Shown here piece after piece: positions 27,147 through 37,104 of a stretch of 64,000 nt of DNA. The notes beneath the pieces were generated by a model. That model was not told where the DNA came from and searched no databases. It was given only the letters and a program-made list of their open reading frames with translations. Source of the stretch: Chelativorans multitrophicus (lineage in GTDB: Bacteria > Pseudomonadota > Alphaproteobacteria > Rhizobiales > Rhizobiaceae); contig NZ_JAAAPL010000001.1 in assembly GCF_011317445.1 (NCBI RefSeq), forward strand, positions 620,001-684,000. Direction: 5' to 3'. Each line of letters starts with the position of its first letter. The stretch's first letter is position 1. A program made the translations under genes and the position numbers.

Positions 27147-27257
27147 CGGCATTCAAACTGCCCGATATGTTTGCGCTCCCCTTCGCGCCCCTCGTGTGGG
27201 AGATGGCCGGCAGAGGCCAGAGGGGGGCGCGACCGGCACAAACCTGTCAGAATTGCG

Positions 27258-30233
27258 TCAGCCCCCACTCTTTGACGCCGTTTTCAACAACCGGTCGAAA
27301 TGCCCCCGCACTCGCCCGGCCGTCTCCGTTATATGAGCCTCCAAAACGCCGAAATCCGGCAGGTCGACGCTCCGCAGCAGAATATCGGCAAGGCCGGGCG
27401 GAATATCCTCGGAGTCCAGCGGGCCGGTGATGCAGAGGCGCACAATCTGCGTCAGCGTCATATATAGCCGGTGTGCGTCGAGAAGCTCCGAGCGGGTTTG
27501 ATCGTCAGCGAAGTCCGGCGATAGCGACGCGAGCACCTCCCCGGTCCCGGTCGGGCGGGGCTCGGCGGGGCACTTGCCGGAGAGGACCGCCACCTGGGCG
27601 ATGAATTCCAGGTCGATAATGCCGCCCGAGATAAGCTTCAGGTCCCAGATGTTCCTCGCTGGCTTTTCCTCCTCCAGAAGGGCGCGCATCTCCGTTGCGT
27701 CATGTCGGAGCTTTCTTTGATCGCGCGGCATGGCGACAATCGCCTCCACCTCCCGCGCCGCTTCGGCGCAGAGCGAGGCATCGCCCGCCACGGGCCGCGC
27801 GCGCGTCAGTGCCATGTGCTCCCAGGTCCATGCCTCGTTGCGCTGATATTTGCGGAAGGCATCGATATGGGTTGCCACCGGCCCCTTGTTGCCGGAGGGC
27901 CGCAATCTGAGATCCATGTCGTAAAGCACACCTTCCGCCGTCGGAGCCGAGACGGCGGCGATGAGCCGCTGCGTGAGCCGCGCATAATAGTGCGAGGGCG
28001 CAAGGGGCCTTGCCCCATCCGATTCCTCCGCATCAGGCGCATGGTCGTAAAGCAGGATCAGGTCTACGTCGGAGCCTGCCGTGAGCTCACGGCTGCCGAG
28101 CTTTCCCATGCCGAGAATGGAAGTCCGGCCGCCTTTGATGTGGCCGTAGGTCAGCGCGAACTCTTCCTGCACCGCATCGAATGCCGCGCCGATGGTGAGA
28201 TCCGCGAGAGCGGAGAAGGACTTGCCGGCGCGCGTATGGTCGATGCTGCCTGTCAGCAGGCGGATGCCGATCAGGAACTTCTGCTCCGCCGCGAAAATGC
28301 GCAGCCGGTCGAGCTGCTCTTCAAAAGCTCCTGCACCGGCAAGAAAGGTCTGCAGCCGCTCGGCCAGGTAAGCTCGGTTGGGCAGCTCCGACAGAAGCGC
28401 CGGGTCCAGAAGACCGTCGAAGACATGGGGCCGGCGGGTGATGATCGCCGCGAGCCTGGGTGCCGCGCCCATTATGGTTGCGATCAGGTCGAGTAGCCAG
28501 GAATTGGATTGGAGCAGCGAGAAGAGCTGAATGCCTCGCGGCAGGCCGGAAAGGAATTCATCAAAGCGCAAAAGCGCTTCGTCCGCGCGCTGCGTCCGCC
28601 CGAAGGCTTCCAGCAATGCGGGGATAAGCTCCGTCAGCCGCTCGCGTGCTTCCGCCGACTGCGCCACCCGATACCGCCCGAAATGCCAGCCGCGAATGAC
28701 GCGCGCGATGTCGCTCGGGCGCTCAAAGCCCAATTCGGAAAGCGTTTCCAGCGTACCGGGGTCGTCAACGTCGCCGGTGAAGACCAGATTGCCAATGCCG
28801 CGGGAAAGCTGAGGCGCCGTCTCAAACAAAGCGGCATAGTGGCGCTCCACCGTGTGCAGCGCTTTGCGGAATGTTTCCGCAAAAGCCGCTCCACTCCCAT
28901 AGCCAAGCAGGCGGGCGATGCGCTCCAGCTCCTCCTCGGTGTCCGGCAGGAAATGCGTCTGCTCGTCCGCGACCATCTGCACCACGTTCTCGACGTCGCG
29001 GAGAAACCAGTATTGGGCAACAAGCCCCTCGCCTGCCTCGGCCGTTATCCAACCGCGATCCTGAAGCTCCTTGAGCACCGAGACCGTTTCGCGTCCGCGC
29101 AGCTCGGGAAACCGTCCGCCAGCAATAAGCTGCTGTGTCTGCACGAAAAACTCGATCTCCCGGATCCCGCCGCGGCCGAGCTTTACATTGTGGCCGAGCA
29201 CGGCCACCTCGCCATGCCCCTTATGCGCATGGATCTGACGCTTGATCGAATGCACGTCGGCGATTGCCGCATAGTCCAGATATTTGCGCCAGACATAAGG
29301 CTGCAGTTCCGCCAGGAACCGCTCCCCAGCTTTCACGTCGCCGGCAATCGCACGCGCCTTGATCATGGCGGCGCGCTCCCAGTTTTGGCCACGGCTTTCG
29401 TAATAGTGGAGCGCGGCTTCCACCGGCAGCGCGAGCGGGGTCGATCCGGGATCGGGCCGCAATCGCAGATCCGTGCGGAAGACATAGCCATCCTCCGTCC
29501 GGTCCTGCAGGATGCGCACCAGCCTTCGGGTAAGCCGCACGAAAAGCTCGGTGACCTCCAGAGGATCGACGATTGCCGGCGCGGTCGGATCGATCAGGAC
29601 GATGAGGTCGATATCCGAGGAATAGTTGAGCTCCCGCGCACCGAGCTTGCCCATGGCAAGCAGGAGCCAGCCGCTGCCCTCCGATGGCCTTGCTAGGTCG
29701 GGCAGCCGAAGCTTTCCCTGGCGATGCGCATCGCATAGCAGGAAATTTACCGCCGCACGCACGCAGGCCTCCGCCAGAAGGCTCAGCCGGAGGACCGTCT
29801 TCGCCGCGTCCGCTTCGCCCGAGAGCTGGCCAAGCGCAATCAGAAAATGCGCCTCCTGCTTCAACCGGCGAAGAGCCTTCATCACGCCTGTTTCGCTGGC
29901 ATCCCCGGCGGAAGCGGCCTCTTCGATCTGCGCGTTGATGTGGGCGAGCCGCGCTTCAAGCTCATTGTCGAACAGCGCCTCCAGGCTGTTCGGCATGCGC
30001 CGGGCGCAATCGCGAAGATAGGGCGCGAGGTCGAACACCGCGCCAAGAAAGGCCGTCAGCCTGCTCCCGTCTCGAAGAAGGCCGGCAAGACGGGGACAAT
30101 CCTGCGCCGCCGCGACTTCGGCAATCGAGTCCAGCTCCTCGCGCGCATGTTCGGCATCGAGTGGCTGCAGCTCCCGCACGGGTATGCCGAACCAGGCAGA
30201 GCCGTCCGGATGCTGCGGTGACGGTTCGGACAT
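27258..30233 (-). CDS. glnE: Bifunctional glutamine synthetase adenylyltransferase/adenylyl-removing enzyme
   Basis: A 991-residue enzyme that adds AMP to glutamine synthetase, and removes it, according to nitrogen status signalled by PII. It has two nucleotidyltransferase domains: the N-terminal (deadenylylating) one with LNYSSDIDLIVLID and the C-terminal (adenylylating) one with LTAGSDVDLILLYDH, each followed by a helical four-helix region. Length is normal. The ATG at 30233 is favoured over 30293 because AGGAAGAA lies directly upstream. It follows the histidine kinase gene on the same strand after 72 bases that contain a 7-bp stem-loop (30262-30281). Confidence 0.95.
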   Translation of the reverse strand: MSEPSPQHPDGSAWFGIPVRELQPLDAEHAREELDSIAEVAAAQDCPRLAGLLRDGSRLTAFLGAVFDLAPYLRDCARRMPNSLEALFDNELEARLAHINAQIEEAASAGDASETGVMKALRRLKQEAHFLIALGQLSGEADAAKTVLRLSLLAEACVRAAVNFLLCDAHRQGKLRLPDLARPSEGSGWLLLAMGKLGARELNYSSDIDLIVLIDPTAPAIVDPLEVTELFVRLTRRLVRILQDRTEDGYVFRTDLRLRPDPGSTPLALPVEAALHYYESRGQNWERAAMIKARAIAGDVKAGERFLAELQPYVWRKYLDYAAIADVHSIKRQIHAHKGHGEVAVLGHNVKLGRGGIREIEFFVQTQQLIAGGRFPELRGRETVSVLKELQDRGWITAEAGEGLVAQYWFLRDVENVVQMVADEQTHFLPDTEEELERIARLLGYGSGAAFAETFRKALHTVERHYAALFETAPQLSRGIGNLVFTGDVDDPGTLETLSELGFERPSDIARVIRGWHFGRYRVAQSAEARERLTELIPALLEAFGRTQRADEALLRFDEFLSGLPRGIQLFSLLQSNSWLLDLIATIMGAAPRLAAIITRRPHVFDGLLDPALLSELPNRAYLAERLQTFLAGAGAFEEQLDRLRIFAAEQKFLIGIRLLTGSIDHTRAGKSFSALADLTIGAAFDAVQEEFALTYGHIKGGRTSILGMGKLGSRELTAGSDVDLILLYDHAPDAEESDGARPLAPSHYYARLTQRLIAAVSAPTAEGVLYDMDLRLRPSGNKGPVATHIDAFRKYQRNEAWTWEHMALTRARPVAGDASLCAEAAREVEAIVAMPRDQRKLRHDATEMRALLEEEKPARNIWDLKLISGGIIDLEFIAQVAVLSGKCPAEPRPTGTGEVLASLSPDFADDQTRSELLDAHRLYMTLTQIVRLCITGPLDSEDIPPGLADILLRSVDLPDFGVLEAHITETAGRVRGHFDRLLKTASKSGG

Positions 30234-30305
30234 ATTTCTTCCTGGCATTTCCCTTATAGCCCTCTGGCGGGCGGGCCAGAGAGGGGTTGGCAAGAGGCAG
30301 CAATA

Positions 30306-31712
30306 TCACCCATTCTTGCCCGCGGGGAAGATCATGGCAACTGTGAACCCGCCGCTTGTCCCCGAAAGCTCAAGACGCCCGCCGTGAAAGGTCATCACCG
30401 CCTTGGCCAGGCTGAGACCCAGCCCTGATCCCGGCCGGCTCCGGCTTGGCTCTAGGCGTACAAAGCGCTCTGTTGCGCGTTCGCGATCCTTTTCCGGAAT
30501 GCCCGGGCCGGTGTCGTTCACGGCCAAGCGGATTGCGTGTTTCTCCTTCCGGAGGGACAGGGAAACAGACGGCTTCTGGCCAAAGCCCGCGGAATATTTG
30601 ATGGCGTTATCGACGATGTTGGAAAGCGCCTGGCCGATAAGTTCACGGTTGCCATCGATCTGAACACTTTCAACAGTCTCGGCTTTGAGGTCCACGCCCT
30701 GTTCTTCCGCCGCTGGCTCATAAAGCTCGACGACATCGGACAGGATCGCTGCAAGATCCAGCTTGGTCGTGCTTTCCGCTGAATACCCGGCTTCCAGCCG
30801 CGAGATCATCAATATCGCATTGAAGGTGCGGATGAGTTGATCGGACTCAGCAATTGTTTGCTCCAGCGCTTCCTTCGCTGCATCGGGGCCGCCACTGCTG
30901 TTCAGCGCCGCCTCGGCTCGGTTGCGCAGGCGCGTCAAGGGCGTTTTCAGATCGTGAGCGATATTCGCGGAAACCTGTTTCAGCCCCTCGTTCAAACCGG
31001 CAATTCGATCGAGCATCGCATTCAGGTTTTCCGAAAGCCGGTCGAATTCATCACCCGCCCCGGAAACGGGCAGCCGCCTCGCCAGATCCCCGCCCATGAT
31101 CTGGCGGCTGGCTTCAGTCACGCTATCGATACGGCGCAGCGCCCGTCTGCCTACGAAATACCAAATCAGGAACGCGCCGAGCCCCATCATCGCCAGAGAG
31201 GCGGCGAGCGCGCGGCGCATCACGCGTCCGAACTTGTCAGGCTCGCTCAGATCCCGGCCGACCAGCAGGATCATCCGATTGGGAAGACGAATGATCTGGG
31301 CCACCGCCGCATGGCCGTTCTCGCCACCCTCAGGCCCCGGCTCGCCGAAGCGGCGATAAAAGAAAGCGTTTTCCGTCCAGCCCGGTGAGTCGAGCACGCC
31401 TGGCTGTATGCTCTCCACGTTTCCGGAGAGGATGCGGCCATTCGGATCCGTAATAAGGTAGAGATTGGCGCCCGGCTGCCTGGCCCGGATTTCGACGAGC
31501 CGGACGAGTCCGATCAGTCCGCCGCGTTGATAGGCACGGCCTAGCCCGGCAACCTCCTCCGAGATTGCCTCCTGGGTCTGCCCAACCAGTATGCGAGTGG
31601 AAAGTGAGCTTACATAGATGACGAGCATCACCGCGCAAGCGGCGAACAGCACAAGATAAAGTGCCGAAAGCCGTGCAGCGGTTGTCTTCATGACGGCCGA
31701 CAGCGTGGCCAT
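30306..31712 (-). CDS. Sensor histidine kinase (HAMP type)
   Basis: A 468-residue inner-membrane kinase: membrane segment 1 at about residues 17-36, a periplasmic loop of about 110 residues, segment 2 at about 165-185, HAMP linker, HisKA with the phospho-acceptor in ANIAHDLKTPLTRLR, then HATPase_c (NDTGPGIP, GSGLGLSLAKAV). It starts 3 bases after the stop of the response regulator gene and forms an operon with it. Located between degP and glnE, an arrangement I recall as conserved in Rhizobiales. Stimulus unknown; the link to DegP suggests envelope sensing (inference). Start could instead be the ATG at 31691. Confidence 0.88.
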   Translation of the reverse strand: MATLSAVMKTTAARLSALYLVLFAACAVMLVIYVSSLSTRILVGQTQEAISEEVAGLGRAYQRGGLIGLVRLVEIRARQPGANLYLITDPNGRILSGNVESIQPGVLDSPGWTENAFFYRRFGEPGPEGGENGHAAVAQIIRLPNRMILLVGRDLSEPDKFGRVMRRALAASLAMMGLGAFLIWYFVGRRALRRIDSVTEASRQIMGGDLARRLPVSGAGDEFDRLSENLNAMLDRIAGLNEGLKQVSANIAHDLKTPLTRLRNRAEAALNSSGGPDAAKEALEQTIAESDQLIRTFNAILMISRLEAGYSAESTTKLDLAAILSDVVELYEPAAEEQGVDLKAETVESVQIDGNRELIGQALSNIVDNAIKYSAGFGQKPSVSLSLRKEKHAIRLAVNDTGPGIPEKDRERATERFVRLEPSRSRPGSGLGLSLAKAVMTFHGGRLELSGTSGGFTVAMIFPAGKNG

Positions 31713-31715
31713 CGG

Positions 31716-32390
31716 TCAGTCCGCCCGGATCATATAACCCGCCCCGCGCACCGTGTGCAGAATGGGCTTGTCGAAGCCCCTCTCGATCTTGCCTCTGAGG
31801 CGCGAGACATGCACATCGATCACATTGGTCTGGGGATCGAAGTGATAGTCCCAGACATTCTCCAGAAGCATGGTGCGCGTGACCACCTGGCCGGCATGGC
31901 GCATTAGATATTCCAGCAGCCTGAACTCGCGCGGCTGCAGCGTGATCTCCTGCCCGCCTCGGCGCACCGTGTGTGACAGCCGGTCCAGTTCCAGATCGCC
32001 GGCCCGATAAAGCGTTTCCACGTCGCGTGTGCCCGCTCGACGTTTCAGCACTTCCACGCGGGCGAGCAATTCTGAGAACGCGTAAGGTTTCGTAAGATAA
32101 TCATCGCCGCCCGCGCGAAGGCCGGTCACCCGGTCGTCCACCTCCCCTAAAGCAGAGAGGATAAGCGCCGGCGTCGTGTTGCCGTTCGCTCGCAATCCCG
32201 CAATCACGGAGAGCCCGTCGCGGCGCGGGAGCATGCGATCGATCACGAACACATCGTAATTGCCCCCATCGGCAAGCGCAAAGCCGGCCTCTCCGTCGGA
32301 CGCCACATCCGCGATATGCCCCGCTTCGGAAAAGGCTTTCTTGAGGAAGCTCGCCGCCTCGCGGTCATCTTCGATGATCAATATCTTCAT
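31716..32390 (-). CDS. OmpR-family response regulator
   Basis: A 224-residue two-domain regulator. The receiver starts MKILIIEDDREAAS (acidic pocket), with phosphorylation site Asp51 in VFVIDRMLP and conserved Lys in YLTKPYAFSELLARVEVL; the C-terminal winged helix contains LQPREFRLLEYLMRH and NVIDVHVSRLRGKIE. It is expected to be phosphorylated by the kinase encoded immediately downstream. The frame extends to 32426, but the ATG at 32390 matches family starts. It lies 91 bases after degP on the same strand. Confidence 0.9.
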   Translation of the reverse strand: MKILIIEDDREAASFLKKAFSEAGHIADVASDGEAGFALADGGNYDVFVIDRMLPRRDGLSVIAGLRANGNTTPALILSALGEVDDRVTGLRAGGDDYLTKPYAFSELLARVEVLKRRAGTRDVETLYRAGDLELDRLSHTVRRGGQEITLQPREFRLLEYLMRHAGQVVTRTMLLENVWDYHFDPQTNVIDVHVSRLRGKIERGFDKPILHTVRGAGYMIRAD

Positions 32391-32481
32391 GGCGCGACAA
32401 TAAGGGCACAAATGCACAGATGCCAAGAAAAGGCGGCGGAGAGCTTCTCACCGCCGCCCATAACGATTGATCCCGTGCCGA

Positions 32482-34011
32482 TCAGCCAATTGGCAGCGCG
32501 ACGAAGCGGTTAGCGTCATCACGCACGACCTGCAGGAGCACTGCGCCACGGCCGGCACTCGATGCCGCATCAGCAGCCTTCTTGAGGTCGCCCGCCGTTG
32601 TTACGGGCTGAGAATTGATGGCGCGGATCACGTCTCCCGGCTGGATTCCGTTCTCCTCCGCCACGCTGCCCGGCTCGACATCGGTGACGACGAGGCCATT
32701 GCCGTCATCGGCCGGTGCAACCGTCAATCCAAAGCTTGCCGGCTGACCGCCCTCATCCTGCGAGGGCGCGCTGGGCGCCGCCGAAGCGACCTGGTCAGTG
32801 TCAGGCATCTCCGTCAACGTCACGGAAAAATCCTGCGACTTACCGTTGCGCCACACCGTAACATCGATCTCGGTGCCAGGCTGGATAGCCGCCACCGTGC
32901 GAGCCAACTCGCGGGGGGTGGCGATGGTCTTGCCGTTCACTGCGATAACGACGTCACCGGCTTGAATACCTGCCCTGGCTGCGGGATCGCCGCTGTTCGC
33001 GCTGTTGATCAGCGCGCCCCTTGCGTCCTGCAGGCCAAGCGACTCCGCGATCTGGGGTGTCACCTCCTGGATGCTGACTCCCATATAGCCGCGCTCGACG
33101 GAACCATCCTCGATAAGCTGCTCTACGACCGTCTTGGCAAGGGAAGCCGGAATTGCGAAGGCAATGCCGACATTGCCGCCGGAGGGCGAGAAAATCGCGG
33201 TGTTGACGCCAACCACCTCACCGGCGAGGTTGAAGGTCGGCCCGCCGGAGTTGCCCTGATTCACCGCCGCGTCGATCTGCAGGAAGTCATCGTAATTCCC
33301 GGCGCCGATCTCACGGCCTCGGGCCGAAACGATGCCCGCCGTCACCGTACCGCCGAGCCCGAACGGGTTGCCCACGGCAACCACCCAGTCGCCCACGCGT
33401 GCCGCATCGTCATTGGCCCAGGTCACATAGGTGAACTCGCGGTCGGCTTTAACCTTGAGTACCGCCAGATCGGTGCGGGGGTCCTTGCCGATCAGATCGG
33501 CCTGCAGCTCGGTGCCGTCCTCCAGAACGACCGTGTACTGATTTCCACCTTCGACCACATGGTTGTTGGTGACGATATAGCCGTCACCGGAGATGAAGAA
33601 CCCGGAACCTTGGGCAACCGGCCGGGTGCGCCGGCGCTGCTGCGGGCCGCGCGGCTGCTCGTCACGCCTCTGGAACTCATCGAAGAAACGGCGCAACGGA
33701 TGGTTCGGCGGAAGATTGTCAAAGCCCGGCATGTCGAAGAACGGCGTCGCCACCGTGCCCGTCTCCGGCGCTTCACCCGAAATGCGCACGCTCACCACCG
33801 CGGGTGTGACGACATCGACCACATCGGCAAAACTGGGCGCCTGAACGGGCCTGTCCAGCTTCACCGGCTCAGCGAACACCGGGACGGTGCCCGAACTTAT
33901 TGCGCTAAAACCGACCGCACCGGCTATAGCCGCAGAGGCCACGGCCGCCACGAGGCGATTGCGGGTCTTGGAAGTTATTTTTTTGGAGGTTACGTTCTGC
34001 TCTTCGCTCAT
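32482..34011 (-). CDS. degP: Periplasmic serine protease DegP/HtrA (Do family)
   Basis: A 509-residue envelope quality-control protease/chaperone. An N-terminal signal or membrane segment (residues 20-45) precedes a trypsin-like domain with the triad His in IVTNNHVVEGG, Asp in DPRTDLAVLKV and Ser in GNSGGPTFN. Two PDZ domains follow (GYMGVSIQEVTP..., and GLVVTDVEPGSVAEENGIQPGDVI). An Arg/Gln-rich insertion (RGPQQRRRTRP) sits in the LA loop region. The start at 34011 has AGGAG 10-14 bases upstream; the longer frame to 34116 is not supported. First gene before the response regulator/kinase pair. Confidence 0.94.
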   Translation of the reverse strand: MSEEQNVTSKKITSKTRNRLVAAVASAAIAGAVGFSAISSGTVPVFAEPVKLDRPVQAPSFADVVDVVTPAVVSVRISGEAPETGTVATPFFDMPGFDNLPPNHPLRRFFDEFQRRDEQPRGPQQRRRTRPVAQGSGFFISGDGYIVTNNHVVEGGNQYTVVLEDGTELQADLIGKDPRTDLAVLKVKADREFTYVTWANDDAARVGDWVVAVGNPFGLGGTVTAGIVSARGREIGAGNYDDFLQIDAAVNQGNSGGPTFNLAGEVVGVNTAIFSPSGGNVGIAFAIPASLAKTVVEQLIEDGSVERGYMGVSIQEVTPQIAESLGLQDARGALINSANSGDPAARAGIQAGDVVIAVNGKTIATPRELARTVAAIQPGTEIDVTVWRNGKSQDFSVTLTEMPDTDQVASAAPSAPSQDEGGQPASFGLTVAPADDGNGLVVTDVEPGSVAEENGIQPGDVIRAINSQPVTTAGDLKKAADAASSAGRGAVLLQVVRDDANRFVALPIG

Positions 34012-34212
34012 GACGAACCAACTCCTCATACCTTGGATCCACTCGGGGGACGCATCCTCGTCCCGTTCCGCCATTGAAATAGGACTGAGTACCTTACGAT
34101 GCCATTTCCAAGGCATGAAACTTTTGTAATGTTTCCGGCGGCCATTCTGAAGCCGTCAAGACCGGCCCATCCGCGCCATGCGTTTTGAGGTGCTGCGGAT
34201 TGCCCGAACTTT

Positions 34213-34674
34213 TCAGCTCTCATCCTTAAGAATGTCCCGCAAGGCAGCTTCCTCCTCCGTCGAGAGAGGAGCGGGAACGGTGTTGCCGCGCCGCCGAAGA
34301 ACCGAGAAGGCAAGTGCGCTCCCACCAACAAGGATGAGGACCGGCGCTGCCCAGAGAATGGCGTTGCGCGCATTGAAGCGCGGCTTCAAGAGCACGAACT
34401 CGCCATAGCGAGAGACAATATAATTCAGAACTTCTTCATTGGTATCGCCGGCCTTGAGCCGCTCACGCACGAGAACGCGGAGATCTCGCGCCAGCTCCGC
34501 GTCGGAATCGTCGATCGATTGGTTCTGGCAGACCATGCAGCGCAGCTCAGCTGAAAGCTGCCGCGCCCTCGCTTCGAGCGCAGGGTCCACAAGTATCTCA
34601 TCAGGCTGCACCGCAACAGCGATGCCCGAAAATCCCAACAGGCAGAGCACAAGCAGAAATGCGCGAAAGATCAT
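34213..34674 (-). CDS. ccmH: Cytochrome c biogenesis protein CcmH (CycL)
   Basis: A 153-residue periplasmic thioredoxin-like reductant of apocytochrome c. It has a signal peptide (residues 1-20), the active-site motif LRCMVCQNQSIDDSDAELA with the redox CxxC pair, and one C-terminal membrane helix (ILWAAPVLILVGGSALAFSV). Its ATG overlaps the ccmF stop codon by 4 bases (ATGA), so translation is coupled. Last gene of the ccmIEFH (cycHJKL) set for haem attachment to c-type cytochromes. Confidence 0.95.
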   Translation of the reverse strand: MIFRAFLLVLCLLGFSGIAVAVQPDEILVDPALEARARQLSAELRCMVCQNQSIDDSDAELARDLRVLVRERLKAGDTNEEVLNYIVSRYGEFVLLKPRFNARNAILWAAPVLILVGGSALAFSVLRRRGNTVPAPLSTEEEAALRDILKDES

Positions 34675-36659
34675 CGCGTTCCCCCACCGTCCGCCGCGAG
34701 CGCTGCTTTGCGCCTTGCCGGCGCACCGACGCGCAGCCTGCGGTCCATGAGAGAGATGAAGCCGCCGCCCATCATCACCAGCGCACCGGCCCAGATCAGC
34801 GTGACGAAAGGCTTCCACCAGATCCGCACGACGAGCCCAGCCGGTGTACGGTCACCGATCGAAACATAGAGCTGGCTCAGGCCCATCGTTCTGATGCCGG
34901 CTTCGGTCGTCGGCATACCCCGGGCCGTATAAAGACGCTTGGACGAAACGAGTTCCCCCAGCGACGCACCGCGGGTGGTCCCGAGCGCGAACTCGGCGCG
35001 GTCTTCCGTGTAATTTGGGCCGGTGAAGGGCCGCAGATCCACGAAGCGAAGAGTGTAGCCGCTGATTTCGGTGCTCTGGCCTGGCTGCATTGTCAGGATT
35101 TTCTCGGCCTGAAGCGCGGTGACGGAGACAATGCCGAGCACGGTAAGGCCCAGCCCGGCATGTGCGAAACAGGTGCCGAACATCGAAAGGGGCAAGCCGG
35201 AGAGCCGGCGAAGGGCAAGTGCTGGCCCGACCTTGCCGATGCCGGATTTGAAAGCGAGATCTGTCAGCGCGCCGAAGACAAGCCACAGCCCCAGGCCGAT
35301 GCCGAGCGCAGCTGCGGCGTTGGCGCGGTCAATCAGGAAATAGCTCGCGATTGCGGCCGCCCCGGCTGCCCAGAACGCGAATTGCAGGCGCTGGAGAGCT
35401 CCTGGCAGATCGCCGCGCTTCCAGGCGAGAAGCGGCCCAAAAGGCACGGCCAGCAGGAGCGGCAGGAACAGCGGCACGAAGGTCAGATTAAAGAACGGCG
35501 CGCCGACGGAAATCTTGTCTTCGCTGATGGCCTCGATCAGCAGGGGGTAGAGAGTGCCGATGAGCACCGTCGCCGCCGCGGTCGTAAGCATCAGATTGTT
35601 GAAGACAAGCGCCCCCTCCCTGGAAATGGGATGGAACAGTCCACCCGGCGCGAGCGACGCGCCCCTTACTGCAAACAAAGCCAGAGCGCCGCCGATAAAG
35701 AACACCAGTATCGCAAGAATGAAGACGCCGCGTGTGGGATCTGTCGCAAAGGAGTGAACAGAGGTCAAAACGCCCGAGCGGACCAGAAATGTGCCAAGCA
35801 GCGACAGCGAAAAAGTGAGAATGGCCAGCAGCACCGTCCAGATTTTCAGTGCCGAGCGCTTTTCCATGACAATGGCCGAGTGCAGCAACGCCGTACCCGC
35901 CAGCCAGGGCATCAGGGAAGCGTTCTCCACCGGGTCCCAGAACCAGAAGCCGCCCCATCCCAATTCATAATAGGCCCAGTAGGAGCCCATCGCGATGCCG
36001 CCGGTGAGGAAGGCCCAGGCAACGAGCGTCCACGGACGCACCCACCGTGCCCAAGCCGCGTCCAGGCGCCCGTCGATCAGCGCCGCCACCGCGAACGAAA
36101 AGGAGATCGAGAACCCCACATAGCCGAGATAGAGCAGCGGCGGATGGATCGCGAGCCCGATGTCCTGCAGGATCGGATTGAGGTCACGGCCTTCAATCGG
36201 CGCCCGCTCAAGGCGGATGAAGGGATTGGAGGTAAAGAGGATGAACAGGAGGAAGGCGCTGGCAATCAGGCCCTGTATGGCCAGCACATTGGCCCTGAGC
36301 GTTGGCGGCAGATTCTGGCCGAAGGCTGCCACAAGAGCCCCGAAAAAGGCTAGGATCAGCACCCAAAGGAGCATCGAGCCTTCATGATTGCCCCAAGTCC
36401 CGGTAATCTTGAACAGAAGCGGCTTGGCCGAGTGTGAGTTCTCCCACACATTCAGCACCGAGAAATCCGATTGGACATAGGCAAGCACCAGCGCCGCGAA
36501 GGCGAACGCGATCAGCGCAAACCCGGTAATGGCCACCGGTTCGCCCATCCGCATCAGCGGAGCGCTGCCCAAGCGCGCGCCGAGGAGCGGCACCAGCGCC
36601 TGCACCAAGGCCAGCGCCAGCGCCAGCACGAGTGCGAAATGGCCAAGTTCGACGCTCAT
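34671..36659 (-). CDS. ccmF: Haem lyase CcmF (CycK)
   Basis: A 662-residue polytopic membrane protein of the system I cytochrome c maturation haem lyase. The tryptophan-rich WWD-type periplasmic segment reads ELGWGGFWFWDPVENASLMPWL, with conserved His ligands in TGTWGNHEGSMLLW and LAIHPPLLYLGYVGF. It joins haem delivered by CcmE to apocytochrome c together with CcmH and CcmI. It starts 10 bases after ccmE and overlaps ccmH. Length is standard. Confidence 0.96.
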   Translation of the reverse strand: MSVELGHFALVLALALALVQALVPLLGARLGSAPLMRMGEPVAITGFALIAFAFAALVLAYVQSDFSVLNVWENSHSAKPLLFKITGTWGNHEGSMLLWVLILAFFGALVAAFGQNLPPTLRANVLAIQGLIASAFLLFILFTSNPFIRLERAPIEGRDLNPILQDIGLAIHPPLLYLGYVGFSISFSFAVAALIDGRLDAAWARWVRPWTLVAWAFLTGGIAMGSYWAYYELGWGGFWFWDPVENASLMPWLAGTALLHSAIVMEKRSALKIWTVLLAILTFSLSLLGTFLVRSGVLTSVHSFATDPTRGVFILAILVFFIGGALALFAVRGASLAPGGLFHPISREGALVFNNLMLTTAAATVLIGTLYPLLIEAISEDKISVGAPFFNLTFVPLFLPLLLAVPFGPLLAWKRGDLPGALQRLQFAFWAAGAAAIASYFLIDRANAAAALGIGLGLWLVFGALTDLAFKSGIGKVGPALALRRLSGLPLSMFGTCFAHAGLGLTVLGIVSVTALQAEKILTMQPGQSTEISGYTLRFVDLRPFTGPNYTEDRAEFALGTTRGASLGELVSSKRLYTARGMPTTEAGIRTMGLSQLYVSIGDRTPAGLVVRIWWKPFVTLIWAGALVMMGGGFISLMDRRLRVGAPARRKAALAADGGGTR

Positions 36660-36669
36660 CGGACCTTTC

Positions 36670-37104
36670 TCATTGTTCCTGCCAAAGGCCGTCCTTTTTC
36701 AGCCTGTCCGCCACTTCACGGGGCATATAGGTCTCGTCGTGCTTCGCAAGGACGGTATCCGCGACAAAGACCCCGTCGGGCCCCATCCTGCCCTCGATTA
36801 CGACACCTTGCTCCTCCCGGAACAGGTCAGGCAGAATGCCGTCATAGACCACTGGCACCCCGTTCTGGCCATCGGCCACCACAAAGCTCACATGCGTTCC
36901 CTGGCCTCGCTCGACGGAACCTTGCTGAACAAGGCCGCCGAGCCGGATGCGTTCCTGCGCCGCCGCGGGCTGCGACAGCAGGTCCGAGGGCATGTAGAAA
37001 TAGGACGTCTGCTGCCCCAGCGCATAAAAGGTCAATGCCGCGGCCAGGGCGAGAAAGCCCATTCCCGAACCGATGACCGCCAGCCGCTTCTGCTTGCGCG
37101 TCAT
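36670..37104 (-). CDS. ccmE: Haem chaperone CcmE (CycJ)
   Basis: A 144-residue membrane-anchored periplasmic protein. One N-terminal membrane helix (residues about 8-30) precedes an OB-fold with [21 protein letters not shown]. The haem-binding His is in [10 protein letters not shown], matching the HxxxY signature. It carries haem from CcmABCD to CcmF. It overlaps the ccmI stop by 4 bases (ATGA). Confidence 0.95.
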   Translation of the reverse strand: MTRKQKRLAVIGSGMGFLALAAALTFYALGQQTSYFYMPSDLLSQPAAAQERIRLGGLVQQGSVERGQGTHVSFVVADGQNGVPVVYDGILPDLFREEQGVVIEGRMGPDGVFVADTVLAKHDETYMPREVADRLKKDGLWQEQ